Assembly: GCF_900141845.1 (NCBI RefSeq)
Contig: NZ_FQZB01000003.1
Location: forward strand, 186,001 to 250,000
Source of the DNA: Clostridium cavendishii DSM 21758
GTDB lineage: Bacteria; Bacillota; Clostridia; Clostridiales; Clostridiaceae
Length of the DNA: 64,000 bases
Direction of reading: 5' to 3'
The number at the start of each line of letters is the position of its first letter. Position 1 is the stretch's first letter. The translations under genes and the position numbers were made by a program. Below are positions 17,932 to 26,715 of the stretch, in pieces. The notes below the pieces were generated by a model that made no database searches, was not told the DNA's origin, and saw nothing but the letters and a program-made list of their open reading frames with translations.

Positions 17932-18335
17932 AATTAACCTCCAAACCTTCTTTTTAACTATTCTTTTGAATTTTTTTCTATATATTTATTTAAATTTTAT
18001 CATTTTTATCTTCTTTTTCATATATATTTTTACTATATATATTCATTTAAAATATAATTATATATATATCTCTTTTTTTCTATAATTTTCTACTCATATT
18101 TATTATTTTTTCAAGCTACAAAAAAATTATAACTTAAAATTAGATATTTTTCTATACTAAATTAAATATTTAATTAAAATTTTTATAATGTTTTGCTTCT
18201 TATTGAGAAATTTCTACCCTTCACTGGTACTTTTCAGAATATTTCGTCTATTTTTCGCATTTTTCTTGCAACATTTTCCTTTTTTTCGACATTTAAATCT
18301 ATTTTTTTTATTTTTAGATAAATTTTGTATACTTT
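17932..18335 (-). other. Noncoding leader/promoter region of the flgB operon
   Basis: About 400 very AT-rich bases with no open frame of note. It holds one sigma-A-like promoter candidate (18126-18154) and two sequences resembling Spo0A boxes (TGTCGAA and AGACGAA on the minus strand, near 18285-18291 and 18243-18249). No sigma-28 promoter and no c-di-GMP riboswitch core was found here. Confidence 0.5.
18126..18154 (-). promoter_or_regulatory. Candidate sigma-A promoter for the flgB operon
   Basis: On the minus strand TAGAAA (plus 18149-18154) is followed by 17 bases and a consensus TATAAT (plus 18126-18131). The -35 matches TTGACA at four of six positions. This would give a leader of roughly 190 bases before flgB. 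In such AT-rich sequence a chance match is possible. Confidence 0.4.
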
Positions 18336-18383
18336 AAAAATAAAAGAACTAGCGAATTCATATATAAAGACACTAATTCTTTT
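18336..18383 (-). terminator. Intrinsic terminator of flagellin 1
   Basis: The arms AAAAGAATTAG (plus 18373-18383) and CTAGTTCTTTT (plus 18342-18352) pair with one G-U, enclosing a 20-base loop. The 3' arm is followed on the minus strand by ATTTTT. It begins five bases past the flagellin stop, separating the flagellin transcript from flgB. Confidence 0.75.
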
Positions 18384-18387
18384 AAAT

Positions 18388-19233
18388 TTATTTCATTCTT
18401 TCAAGTATTCTAAGCACATCTTGTGGAAATTTGTTAGACTGAGCCATCATTGCCGTACTTGCTTCAACTAATATATTAGCCTTTGAAAAATTAATCATTT
18501 CTGTAGCTATATCAGCATCTCTCACTCTACTATCTGCACCTTGCATTGTAAGAGCTGTTGTTTCTGCATTTTCAGCAGCTGAATCTAACCTTCCTTGAAT
18601 TGCACCATACTTGCTTCTAATATTATTTATATTTTTTATTGCATCATCTATTGTTTTTATATTTTGTCCAACTTTACTTGAATCTAACAAATCAACATCA
18701 GTAAGACTATTTCCATTTTCATCTTTAAGAGCATCTGTAGTTATATTATTTAAAGGTATAGTTATTTTTTCTCCCACATTTGCTCCTGCTGATAAATCAA
18801 AGCTTTCGCCAGGATTTTTACAATCAAGCAATTTAACACCATTAAATTCAGTATTTTTTGCTGCATCATTTATAGTTCCTTTTAAAGCTTCAAATTCCTT
18901 TGCTAAAGCTGATCTTTCCTCATCAGTATATGCAGCATTTCCACTTGCTATTACAAGCTCTTTCATTCTTGTTAAAGAATCAGACACTCCACCTAAAGCT
19001 CCATCTACAGTTTGCATCATAGAAGATCCATCTTGAAGGTTTCTTTGTGCAAATTGAAGTCCTCTTATCTGCATTCTCATAAGCTCACTTTGACCTATTT
19101 TATTTGGATTATCCTTAGCTGAATTTATCTTACTACCTGTAGATATTCTATTAAGTGCGCCACTTTGTTCTACTAACTTATCTTTATATGTCTTATATAA
19201 GTTCATACTCATCATGTTATGATATAGTCTCAT
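18388..19233 (-). CDS. Flagellin-family protein 1
   Basis: A 281-residue flagellin with the helical D0/D1 halves intact. The N-terminal part has ALNRISTGSKINSAKDNP and MRIQIRGLQ-like sequence (MRMQIRGLQFAQRNLQDGSS) then MMQTVDGALGGVSDSLTRMKEL; the C-terminal half has DSRVRDADIATEMINFSKANIL. The middle D2/D3 region is short. It ends FPQDVLRILERMK, unlike the classic SLLR end of flagellin 3, and its start MRLYHNMMSMN also departs from MIINHN. It probably forms a minor or specialised filament component. It has its own sigma-28 promoter and terminator. GGGAGTG precedes ATG 19233. Confidence 0.9.
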   Translation of the reverse strand: MRLYHNMMSMNLYKTYKDKLVEQSGALNRISTGSKINSAKDNPNKIGQSELMRMQIRGLQFAQRNLQDGSSMMQTVDGALGGVSDSLTRMKELVIASGNAAYTDEERSALAKEFEALKGTINDAAKNTEFNGVKLLDCKNPGESFDLSAGANVGEKITIPLNNITTDALKDENGNSLTDVDLLDSSKVGQNIKTIDDAIKNINNIRSKYGAIQGRLDSAAENAETTALTMQGADSRVRDADIATEMINFSKANILVEASTAMMAQSNKFPQDVLRILERMK

Positions 19234-19339
19234 CGCTTTTCACTCCCATACTATATTATATAAACGAAACTTCTTCTCGCCCACGTTTGTAGGAATAGGT
19301 TCATATTAACCAAATCAAAGATTTGGATATTATATTAAT

Positions 19340-19366
19340 TTATCGTTAAAAAAATATTACGCTTTA
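19340..19366 (-). promoter_or_regulatory. Sigma-28 (SigD/FliA) promoter of flagellin 1
   Basis: On the minus strand TAAA (plus 19363-19366) is followed by 15 bases and AACGATAA ending at plus 19340, matching the sigma-28 consensus TAAA-N15-GCCGATAA at all but two positions. The start codon of flagellin 1 lies about 105 bases downstream. Confidence 0.85.
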
Positions 19367-19538
19367 CCCCTACATTAATATTTTTAATTTATAATATAGT
19401 TTAGGCATATAAAAAAATAACTTATTAGCTTAAACTAAATAGATTATTCTTTAATACGCCTAAGTTTTCTATAATAATATCACTCAAAAATTCATTTAAC
19501 AATATGAATTTTTATATAAAAACTTATTTTTTCTTCTC

Positions 19539-19614
19539 ATTTTCCATCTCTTACTTTTTATTTTTTAATTTTCCACTTTTTATTTTTTTAATTTTCCATT
19601 TTTTGTTTTTTAAT
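19539..19614. repeat. Imperfect T-rich tandem repeat
   Basis: Three successive units built on TTTTCCA(C/T)TTTTTATTTTT with small length differences. The sequence is noncoding and simple. It may be slippage-prone; no function is evident. Confidence 0.5.
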
Positions 19615-19761
19615 TTATATATATTGCAATTAAAACTCTACATTTAATTAAATAGGAATAATGAATATAACTTAAAAGTAATTTTGAAATTAAATTATAG
19701 GAATCATATTAAAATTTATATATTTGCTTTTTTTAATATTTTTAAAACATTTTTTCTTTTT

Positions 19762-19800
19762 TAAATAAAAATCACTACTAATAATTAATTTTAGTAGTGA
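19762..19800 (-). terminator. Intrinsic terminator of glycosylation cassette A
   Basis: CACTACTA (minus, plus 19792-19799) pairs perfectly with TAGTAGTG (plus 19773-19780), and the stem can extend with A-T pairs. The 3' arm is followed by ATTTTTATTTAA on the minus strand. It lies 25 bases past the last gene of cassette A. Confidence 0.8.
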
Positions 19801-19824
19801 GTCTTAAATTCATTAATTATAGAA

Positions 19825-20826
19825 TTAAAATTTATTATTTATCCATTCTTCAGTTTCCTTTATTCCGTCTTCTAAAGTATATTCCGTAGTCCATCCTAAA
19901 ATAGCATTAGCTTTTGAAGAGTTACATTTTAACTTCATGATTTCAGCTTGAGGATGTATATGTTTAACATGATTTATTTTAACTCTACCTTTACCTATTA
20001 TTTCAGCAAGTTCATTTATAGTAACGTCCCTACCCGTACCTGCATTTACGATTTCTCCATCAATTCTAGACTCAAATCCAGCCATAACAACAAATCTAGC
20101 ACAATCTTTTACATAAAGTAGATCTCTAGTTTGATCTCCAGTACCATATATATTTATATCCCTATTATCTAAAGCATTTTTTATGAATATAGCAACAACT
20201 CCACCTTCTCCACCGCTTTTTTGATGTGGTCCGTAAGTATTAAAAGGCCTAATAACTACTGTTGGTAACTTATATGATAAATAGTAAGCTACAACTAAAT
20301 TTTCAGCAGCTATTTTACTAGCACCATATGGTGAAACTGGTTTAGTTGGATGAAGTTCATCTATTCCACTTTCTTTATCACATTTATCAAATACCATACA
20401 TGTGCTCATAAATACAAATTTACAAGGATGTGTTTGTTCCCTTTTCTCTATAACCCATTGTTCACCGTCCATCTTCGAACTCTTACCAAACATTTGCCAT
20501 TTAGCTCTTTCTAATATATTAAAGGTTCCTACTGTATCATTATAAAAAGTAGTTCTAGGATCATCTATAGAATCTTGAACATTTATAGATGCTGCTAAAT
20601 GATATATTATATCAAATTTCTCTCTAAAAATATTATCTAAAAACCTTTCATTTTGAATATCACCTTTTATAAAAGTAAAATTTGAATTATTTTTAAATTC
20701 TTCTATATTCTTTAGACTTCCATTTGAAAGATTATCAAGAGCTATAACTATATGATTTTCTTCAAGTAATTTTTTTACTACCCATCGTCCTATAAACCCA
20801 GCTCCACCAGTTACTAATATTTTCAT
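19825..20826 (-). CDS. NAD-dependent sugar epimerase/dehydratase (SDR), cassette A
   Basis: Extended short-chain dehydrogenase acting on a nucleotide sugar. The NAD-binding GGAGFIGRW lies at residues 8-16, and the catalytic Tyr-x3-Lys is in SPYGASKIAAE, with the upstream Ser/Thr in FMSTCMVFD. The C-terminal substrate region holds YGTGDQTRDLLYVKDCARF. It is closely similar to the protein at 34510 (a paralogue visible by eye over the full length). Substrate is unknown; in this setting it may supply a 4-keto or epimerised sugar for the flagellin glycan. ATG 20826 is chosen because AGAGGTGATAGT precedes it. It is the last gene of cassette A before a terminator. Confidence 0.85.
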   Translation of the reverse strand: MKILVTGGAGFIGRWVVKKLLEENHIVIALDNLSNGSLKNIEEFKNNSNFTFIKGDIQNERFLDNIFREKFDIIYHLAASINVQDSIDDPRTTFYNDTVGTFNILERAKWQMFGKSSKMDGEQWVIEKREQTHPCKFVFMSTCMVFDKCDKESGIDELHPTKPVSPYGASKIAAENLVVAYYLSYKLPTVVIRPFNTYGPHQKSGGEGGVVAIFIKNALDNRDINIYGTGDQTRDLLYVKDCARFVVMAGFESRIDGEIVNAGTGRDVTINELAEIIGKGRVKINHVKHIHPQAEIMKLKCNSSKANAILGWTTEYTLEDGIKETEEWINNKF

Positions 20827-20925
20827 ACTATCACCTCTTAAAAGTTTCATTAGTATATATGTTGAAATTAAAATTCTAAATAGTTCGTTATTTTTATTTA
20901 GAATTTAATTATTATGTATTAATAT

Positions 20926-21969
20926 TTATTTTATAAGATTCCAATCTAAAGGTGTTCCTTTTTTTATAAATCTATTTGATTTCTTTCCTAGAACTTCTTT
21001 ATAATATCTAGTATGCATACCATATCCTGGTCTAATAGACCTTATATTTTCTTCAGTAAACACTTCTCCTTCTTCAATATCTTTTACTATAAATAACGAA
21101 CGAGAATGTTCTCTACTTCTTTTCATTTTTTCCGTTAATTCATAGGTAACTTCTCCAAGAGCCTTTTCTACTGCTCTAATAGAATCAACAAGGGCTTTAA
21201 ATTCTTCTGGTTCCATAGAAAAAGCTGCATCTGCTCCTCCTAAGCTTCTATCTAATGTTAAGTGTTTCTCTACTATGTTAGCGCCTAAAGCTACTGCCGC
21301 AGTTGATACTTCTATTCCTAAAGTATGATCAGATAATCCTACCACTGTTTTAAAAGTCTCTCTAAGATTAGGTATAACTTTAAGATTTATATCTTCTAAT
21401 GGCGCCGGATAAGCACTTGTGCATTTTAATAAGGCTATTTTTCTATTTCCCATTCTCTTACATGCGTCTATTGCTTCTTCTATGTCTGATAAAGTTGCTA
21501 TACCAGTTGAAATTATAATTGGCTTACCTTTAGATGCTATATATTCTATAAAAGGTATGTCATTAATTTCAAAAGAAGCCACTTTATAAGCTGGTACATC
21601 CATTTTTTCTAGAAAATCTACTGCTGATTTATCAAATGGAGAAGAGAAACATATAAGACCTTCCTCTTCAGCTATCTTTTTTAATTTTGGTTGCCATTCC
21701 CAAGGAGTATATGCTTCTTGATATAATTTATATAATACATTCCCATCCCAAATGGTGCCTTGCTTTATTTGAAAATATTCATTATTACAATCTATAGTTA
21801 TAGTATCAGGGGTATAAGTTTGAAGCTTTATAGCATCTGCTCCACACTCTTTTGCTATTTTAATAAGTTTAACTGCATTATCAAAACTTTGAAGATGATT
21901 TGCTGATATTTCTGCTATAATAAATGCAGAAAAACCTTCGCCTATTTTCCTATTAGAAATTTCAATCAT
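20926..21969 (-). CDS. pseI: PseI-type nonulosonic acid synthase, cassette A
   Basis: NeuB-family enzyme condensing phosphoenolpyruvate with a six-carbon diamino sugar to give a nine-carbon acid. The barrel domain has KLQTYTPDTITID, GTIWDG, CFSSPFDKS, YKVASFEI, GLSDHT and EKHLTLDR, and a C-terminal SAF (antifreeze-like) domain begins at about residue 285 (SRSLFIVKDIEEGEVFTEEN). The KLQTYTPDT and LYKLYxEAYTPxEW segments favour the pseudaminic acid synthase (PseI) branch over sialic or legionaminic synthases. GGAGGTTAAGTA precedes ATG 21969. The paralogue is at 37529. Confidence 0.88.
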   Translation of the reverse strand: MIEISNRKIGEGFSAFIIAEISANHLQSFDNAVKLIKIAKECGADAIKLQTYTPDTITIDCNNEYFQIKQGTIWDGNVLYKLYQEAYTPWEWQPKLKKIAEEEGLICFSSPFDKSAVDFLEKMDVPAYKVASFEINDIPFIEYIASKGKPIIISTGIATLSDIEEAIDACKRMGNRKIALLKCTSAYPAPLEDINLKVIPNLRETFKTVVGLSDHTLGIEVSTAAVALGANIVEKHLTLDRSLGGADAAFSMEPEEFKALVDSIRAVEKALGEVTYELTEKMKRSREHSRSLFIVKDIEEGEVFTEENIRSIRPGYGMHTRYYKEVLGKKSNRFIKKGTPLDWNLIK

Positions 21970-22031
21970 ATTACTTAACCTCCAAAAATCAGTGATTTAA
22001 AAGGAATACTTTAACACAAAAAATTTTTGCT

Positions 22032-22763
22032 TCATATTATATATTTTTTTTGCTTAATATTTTTATTTATATTAAGTAATGTTTCATCTTTATCTATATA
22101 CTTTATAACCTCTTCTAAGTTCACAAATCCATGCTTATAAAACTTTTCATATATTTTTTTTATTAATTCATAATCTTCACTTGTATCTAATGTAAGTCTA
22201 TACGGTCTATATAAATAATTCAAATTATCTTTTAACGGATATTTTTTATTTGTAAATTCATTTTTATGTTCTAAATAGTATCCTATAACATGTTCTTTTT
22301 GTTTAGCTTCAGTAGATTTTTTTTTAAGTTTCTCTAAAGCCTCCATAGTAAAAATATCTAATCCAAAGCCAATAAATATTTCTTTCTCTTCTTCTACAAA
22401 CTCCAACTCATCTTTTTCTAAATTCTCAACCCAATAATCTATCAACTTGGGTTCTAACAACGGACAGTCCGAAGTTATTCTTACTATTATTTTAGGATTA
22501 TATTTTTTAGCACACTTATAATATCTGTCTAAGACATCATCCTCTGAACCTCTAAAGCATTCTATATTATATTTTTCACATAAGGTTTCTATTTCATCGT
22601 TTTCTTTATTAGTACTAGTAGCTATTATAATTTTATCTAACTTCTTAGATCTTTTACATCTTTCATATACATGTACTAATACTTCCTTATCACACATTTT
22701 TTTCATTATTTTCCCTGGCAATCTAGTAGATCCCATATGTGCTTGTATTATAGCTATATTCAT
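22032..22763 (-). CDS. SpsF/PseF-type CMP-sugar cytidylyltransferase, cassette A
   Basis: CTP-dependent nucleotidyltransferase that activates the nonulosonic acid as a CMP-sugar. The N-terminus IAIIQAHMGSTRLPGKIMKK is the CMP-KDO/SpsF nucleotide-binding signature, followed by CFRGSEDDVLDRYY and RITSDCPLLEP. The 243-residue length fits. The C-terminal half is more divergent from the copy at 53653. It overlaps the upstream pseG by four bases (ATGA), so translation is probably coupled. Confidence 0.85.
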   Translation of the reverse strand: MNIAIIQAHMGSTRLPGKIMKKMCDKEVLVHVYERCKRSKKLDKIIIATSTNKENDEIETLCEKYNIECFRGSEDDVLDRYYKCAKKYNPKIIVRITSDCPLLEPKLIDYWVENLEKDELEFVEEEKEIFIGFGLDIFTMEALEKLKKKSTEAKQKEHVIGYYLEHKNEFTNKKYPLKDNLNYLYRPYRLTLDTSEDYELIKKIYEKFYKHGFVNLEEVIKYIDKDETLLNINKNIKQKKYII

Positions 22764-23743
22764 AACTTATCACCTATCTTTTCGATTTTATCTACTATTC
22801 TTTCTATCCCTTTACCATCAACTATCCTCGTCATTATCTTATTCATTTTTACTCTATCATCAAATGAAAAATTTATTATGTTTTTATATAAATCTTCTAT
22901 ACTAGAATAGCTAATAACTCCTAACTTATCCATACTCTCAGCTGCCAACCTTTGATTTTCAGCAACTATTATTCCCAATGTTGGTATTCCAGAAGCACAA
23001 ACTTCATACAATGTGCTTCCACATGAAGTTATAGCCAAATCGCATTTTTGCATAAGGTACGACATATTAGCTTTAAAACATAGTTTTAAATTCTTACCTT
23101 CATACTTTTTAAGATTTTCAACATATTTAAAAGCTGGCCCTATTACTATATATAAAATGACATCATTTATTTCTTTAAGAGATTTGATTATATTTTCAGT
23201 AAGATTGTTATTATCACTACCTCCAACTGTTACCATTATTTTCTTTATATTTTTTTCAATATTTTTTTCTTTTAAATTTCTAAATTCATCTCTTAAAATT
23301 ACATATTCCGTACCTAACATAAGTTCTGTATTAAAATTTACTTTATAATCTAAAGATAAAGCATAAGTATTTTGATTAATTAAAAAATCCACATTAAAAT
23401 AATTACAAATTTTCTCATCATCTAAACAACCACTTATTTTAAAAGCATTTTTTACTATATCAAAATAATCTTCATCCACATCATAACTATCAGTTATAAT
23501 ACAATCAGCTTTTACCTTTAAAATATCTTTTTTAAAACTATCTTCATTTAATTTGAATACTTCAAAGCCCTCTGATTTAACTTTCTCTATACCTAAACTA
23601 TATTTATCACTAAGAGGGTTATCTACTCTACACGCATAAAAAATTTTATGCTTTTCCTTTAATTTTTTTCCTAACACTAAAGTTCTCATTATGTGCCCCA
23701 TTCCAATTGTACTACCGCCATCAGCTCTTATACATATATCCAT
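22760..23743 (-). CDS. pseG: PseG/SpsG-type UDP-sugar hydrolase, cassette A
   Basis: GT-B fold hydrolase that removes UDP from the diacetylated sugar before the PseI step. The opening DICIRADGGSTIGMGHIMRTL is the PseG/SpsG signature with the catalytic His in GMGH. The later CDLAITSCGSTLYEVCASGIP (diphosphate-binding loop) is also present. The length of 327 residues is standard. The start ATG 23743 is supported by the family N-terminus. The gene lies between the WbqC gene and the overlapping cytidylyltransferase. The paralogue is at 38607. Confidence 0.88.
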   Translation of the reverse strand: MDICIRADGGSTIGMGHIMRTLVLGKKLKEKHKIFYACRVDNPLSDKYSLGIEKVKSEGFEVFKLNEDSFKKDILKVKADCIITDSYDVDEDYFDIVKNAFKISGCLDDEKICNYFNVDFLINQNTYALSLDYKVNFNTELMLGTEYVILRDEFRNLKEKNIEKNIKKIMVTVGGSDNNNLTENIIKSLKEINDVILYIVIGPAFKYVENLKKYEGKNLKLCFKANMSYLMQKCDLAITSCGSTLYEVCASGIPTLGIIVAENQRLAAESMDKLGVISYSSIEDLYKNIINFSFDDRVKMNKIMTRIVDGKGIERIVDKIEKIGDKL

Positions 23744-23752
23744 AAATCTTTT

Positions 23753-24478
23753 CTACTCCAATTTTAAATTCAACTTTCCAATTTGATAATTAGCTTTGTC
23801 TCCTATAATTTCTTTAGTTTTAGTTGCACCTTCATTAAATAGCATATCTATTATTGACATATTATTAATAAACTCACCATGTAATTGGGTATATTTTGTA
23901 CCAATATAATTTATATATTTATGGTTTAAAGAATTTTGTGTAAACACACCAATCTCCACATAATTTTCACTACCTTTGTTTGATATATAGGTATCACAAT
24001 TAGTCTTTTTACACATATCTACTAAAAAGTCAGTCTTATTACCTTCAAAATAAAAATCCTTATCATATAAAATTTCTGTTTTAATACTAAGCTCATTAAT
24101 TATATAATTCATTATATATATATCTAACTCTGAAAGATTAATCCAATCTTTTTTATACAAATCTTCAAAAAAATCTATATAAGTGGAATAAAACTTAGCA
24201 TTTTTATAGTTAAGAATTATACTATTAAAATGTTTCTTTCTCCAATTTAAATCATTATTTATTTTAACATCACATATTAGTTGATCAAACTTACCTTTCT
24301 TCAAAATGGGAACTGTCAAAAGTGTAGCTCCCTCATTAGTTTTTATATTGTTTCTATTTTGCCAACTTTTTCTTTCAAATTGTACTTTAGTTACATACAT
24401 AAACTTATCACTCATCATTATTTTACCTATAAGTCCAGGATAAGGAAGATAATTAGGTTGATGTCCACTTAAAATCAT
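23753..24478 (-). CDS. WbqC-family protein
   Basis: Member of the WbqC family found in O-antigen and surface-sugar clusters. The signature is ILSGHQPNYLPYPGLIGKI with VTKVQFERKSWQNRNNIKT, and the later FYSTYIDFFEDLY and TQLHGEFINNMSIIDMLF are typical. No membrane segment is seen. The family's reaction is not established here; its position suggests modification of an amino-sugar intermediate. Upstream in-frame codons exist, but GGAGGAAAAT is perfectly placed for ATG 24478 (241 residues). It is in an operon with pseG (nine-base gap). Confidence 0.82.
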   Translation of the reverse strand: MILSGHQPNYLPYPGLIGKIMMSDKFMYVTKVQFERKSWQNRNNIKTNEGATLLTVPILKKGKFDQLICDVKINNDLNWRKKHFNSIILNYKNAKFYSTYIDFFEDLYKKDWINLSELDIYIMNYIINELSIKTEILYDKDFYFEGNKTDFLVDMCKKTNCDTYISNKGSENYVEIGVFTQNSLNHKYINYIGTKYTQLHGEFINNMSIIDMLFNEGATKTKEIIGDKANYQIGKLNLKLE

Positions 24479-24504
24479 ATTTTCCTCCATACTATGAAAT
24501 TTAT

Positions 24505-25179
24505 TCATTTTACAAGGTTAATAACATAATTACAATCTGCATATTTTCCATTTTCATGTGTTTCGATTATTTCATCTATATTAATTTCAGAAAAATCTTT
24601 AAATAATTGTTGAACCTCTTCATAAGTAAAAAAATGCATTTTCATACCATTCTCATTAAAAGCAGCTTTATTCTCATCAGTTTCTTTTATTAAAAATGTA
24701 TTCTTCTCAAACTCCTCACCCTTACCAAACCTATAATCTTTTACACTTCTCACTATTATAAAAGCTTTACCAGTAGGTTTTAATACTCTTTTTATTTCTT
24801 TTACTGCAACCTCTATTTCTTCTTTAGAACAATAATATAGTACTCCATAACAAATAAGTCCATCAAAATACTCATTTTCATATGGAATCTTATCAACAGT
24901 TGACACTTTTAAATCCGCTTTCAATCCATGGTTTCCAAGCATTTGTGTTGTATACTCTATACCATCTTTAGATATATCAGTACCGTAAGCATCTATATTC
25001 TCGCTAGCCATAAAATAAACATGCCTACCAGTACCACAACCTAAATCTAGAACTTTGGCACTACCATCTCTTTTAAAATTTTTAAAAACAAATTGAACTA
25101 CTTTTTCGCAAGGATATTTAGGTCTAAATCTACTTTGTTTATGGAGATTTTCCCATAAACTCTTCATATTAATCTTCAT
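24505..25179 (-). CDS. Class I SAM-dependent methyltransferase
   Basis: A 224-residue methyltransferase with motif I VLDLGCGTGRHVYFM (about residues 42-56), the acidic motif II YGTDISKDG, and post-motif FDGLICYGVLYYCSKEEI. The acceptor cannot be read from the sequence. The N-terminus LWENLHKQSRFRPKYP resembles small-molecule or sugar methyltransferases in surface-glycan clusters. CAGGAGTT precedes ATG 25179, directly abutting the stop of the upstream fusion gene. It could N-methylate a nonulosonic-acid substituent or a phospho-amine. Confidence 0.85.
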   Translation of the reverse strand: MKINMKSLWENLHKQSRFRPKYPCEKVVQFVFKNFKRDGSAKVLDLGCGTGRHVYFMASENIDAYGTDISKDGIEYTTQMLGNHGLKADLKVSTVDKIPYENEYFDGLICYGVLYYCSKEEIEVAVKEIKRVLKPTGKAFIIVRSVKDYRFGKGEEFEKNTFLIKETDENKAAFNENGMKMHFFTYEEVQQLFKDFSEINIDEIIETHENGKYADCNYVINLVK

Positions 25180-26679
25180 TTATTTAACTCCTGCAACTAC
25201 ACTAAACTTCCAATTCATTATTATGTCATCCTGAACCATTTGCATATCATAAGCTTTTTTAACTAACATATCTGCATTAAAGTGTAGCTTTCTAATAATA
25301 TCTACATTTCTAAAAGGTACCCCTGCATTACTTAGCCAATTGTTAAGACTCATATTATTTAAAACTATAGTTTTAGAAGTTATATCTTTAAACTTTGCAT
25401 TAACCATTAAGTTTGTTATATCATCTAAAAGAAAGGTATGACGGTCTTCCTTATACTTAAACATCTCCTCATAAAAAGCTACACTATGTCTATCAGGAGG
25501 ATTACCTTCACAAACTATAAATTTTCCACCTGGTTTTAGTACACGATATACTTCTTTTAAAGCCTTTTCCAAATCCTCAGAGTGATGCAATACCATCCTA
25601 GCTGTCACAATATCAAAAAAGTTATCTTCAAAAGAAGCTAAATTTTCAATTTTACTTACTGAAAGATTAAATCCTAAAGAAGGATCTATCTTACCCATCA
25701 TTTCTTTACTTATATCTATTCCATAATAATTTCCATTTGGGTACTTATCCTTTAAAGTCTTTAAAACCTTTCCTGTTCCTGTTCCTATATCTAAAGCCTT
25801 CTTATTTTCTAAGTCACCAGCAAAATTCACCATTTCATTTAATGTTTCATCTCTATTAACCCAAGCTATATTATTATAGGTTTCAGATCTAGTAGCCCAG
25901 TCAGTTTTTATTTTAACTAATCTCCTTATAAATTTAGTATCAGAAAGAGCTCTTTCATAATCTTCTTCACAATTAATTTCAAGCCATCCTCTTTCTATTA
26001 TTACACAATGTAGTGGGACTCCAAATTCAGCCATTTCATCTAATAAATCAGTTGCCCAAGCTTTCTCTATATCTATATTCTTTAAATATAATTTACCTTC
26101 ATTAGCAGATTTTATTCTGTCATAATTTTTCTTTAATATTTCAATTCCATTATTAGAACATTTTATTATTCCAATAAACAAACCAATATTTTCATTATTT
26201 GAATCTAAATTCTTTCCTATTCTATTTACTCTATTTTCAGCATCAAAAGTAAGCATTTCTAAATCGTTATAATCTAAAGCCGCTCTATGTGAAAGATTTT
26301 CCTTCCAGTTTGTCATAACACCAATTGAAATATCTTTCTTAGAGTCTAAAATTCTTCTTATTGTATCCTCTTCAAAAAGAATATCCCCATATATTATTAA
26401 TACCTCATCATTTAATTCATTTCTGGCACAAAATAATGAATATAAAACATTAGTTTCCGCATAATTATCATTATCATAATACTTTATTCCAGGTATATTT
26501 ATTTTTTCTTTCTTATAACCTCTAACTACTGTAATATCATCAATTCCACATTTATATAAGGTATTTATTTGTATTTCTAATAATGAATTATCCTCTATTT
26601 CCATTAAACATTTTGGTTTATCAGCTGTTATCCAAGTTAAATCTGAACTTTTACCTGCATTTAATAATATTGCCTTCAT
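25180..26679 (-). CDS. Nucleotidyltransferase-methyltransferase fusion
   Basis: A two-domain, 499-residue protein. Residues 1 to about 245 resemble small-molecule nucleotidyltransferases of the LicC/phosphocholine-cytidylyltransferase type (MKAILLNAGKSSDL, DKPKCLMEI, YAETNVLYSLFCARNEL, IIYGDILFEED). The usual GxGxR loop is degenerate (GKSSDL, no Arg), although PK is kept. Residues about 265-499 are a class I methyltransferase (ALDIGTGTGKV at 295-305, YYGIDISKEM, MVLHHSEDLEKALKEVYRVL). The fusion implies activation and methylation of one small molecule. It is followed by a methyltransferase gene and preceded by a CDP-alcohol phosphotransferase gene. Confidence 0.82.
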   Translation of the reverse strand: MKAILLNAGKSSDLTWITADKPKCLMEIEDNSLLEIQINTLYKCGIDDITVVRGYKKEKINIPGIKYYDNDNYAETNVLYSLFCARNELNDEVLIIYGDILFEEDTIRRILDSKKDISIGVMTNWKENLSHRAALDYNDLEMLTFDAENRVNRIGKNLDSNNENIGLFIGIIKCSNNGIEILKKNYDRIKSANEGKLYLKNIDIEKAWATDLLDEMAEFGVPLHCVIIERGWLEINCEEDYERALSDTKFIRRLVKIKTDWATRSETYNNIAWVNRDETLNEMVNFAGDLENKKALDIGTGTGKVLKTLKDKYPNGNYYGIDISKEMMGKIDPSLGFNLSVSKIENLASFEDNFFDIVTARMVLHHSEDLEKALKEVYRVLKPGGKFIVCEGNPPDRHSVAFYEEMFKYKEDRHTFLLDDITNLMVNAKFKDITSKTIVLNNMSLNNWLSNAGVPFRNVDIIRKLHFNADMLVKKAYDMQMVQDDIIMNWKFSVVAGVK

Positions 26680-26715
26680 AAGTTACTCCTTCTTTCTTTA
26701 TCTATTTACACATCT

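Larger units (their letters stand above)
19234..19765. other. Noncoding region between cassette A and flagellin 1
   Basis: AT-rich, without coding potential. It contains the sigma-28 promoter of flagellin 1 (19340-19366) and about three imperfect copies of a roughly 23-base T-rich unit (TTTTCCACTTTTTATTTTTT-like) at 19539-19614. No other feature was recognised. Confidence 0.6.

Noticed and set aside
17932..18335. Possible c-di-GMP riboswitch upstream of flgB, as in C. difficile.
   Set aside because: Neither the GEMM-I nor the class II core motifs could be found on the minus strand.
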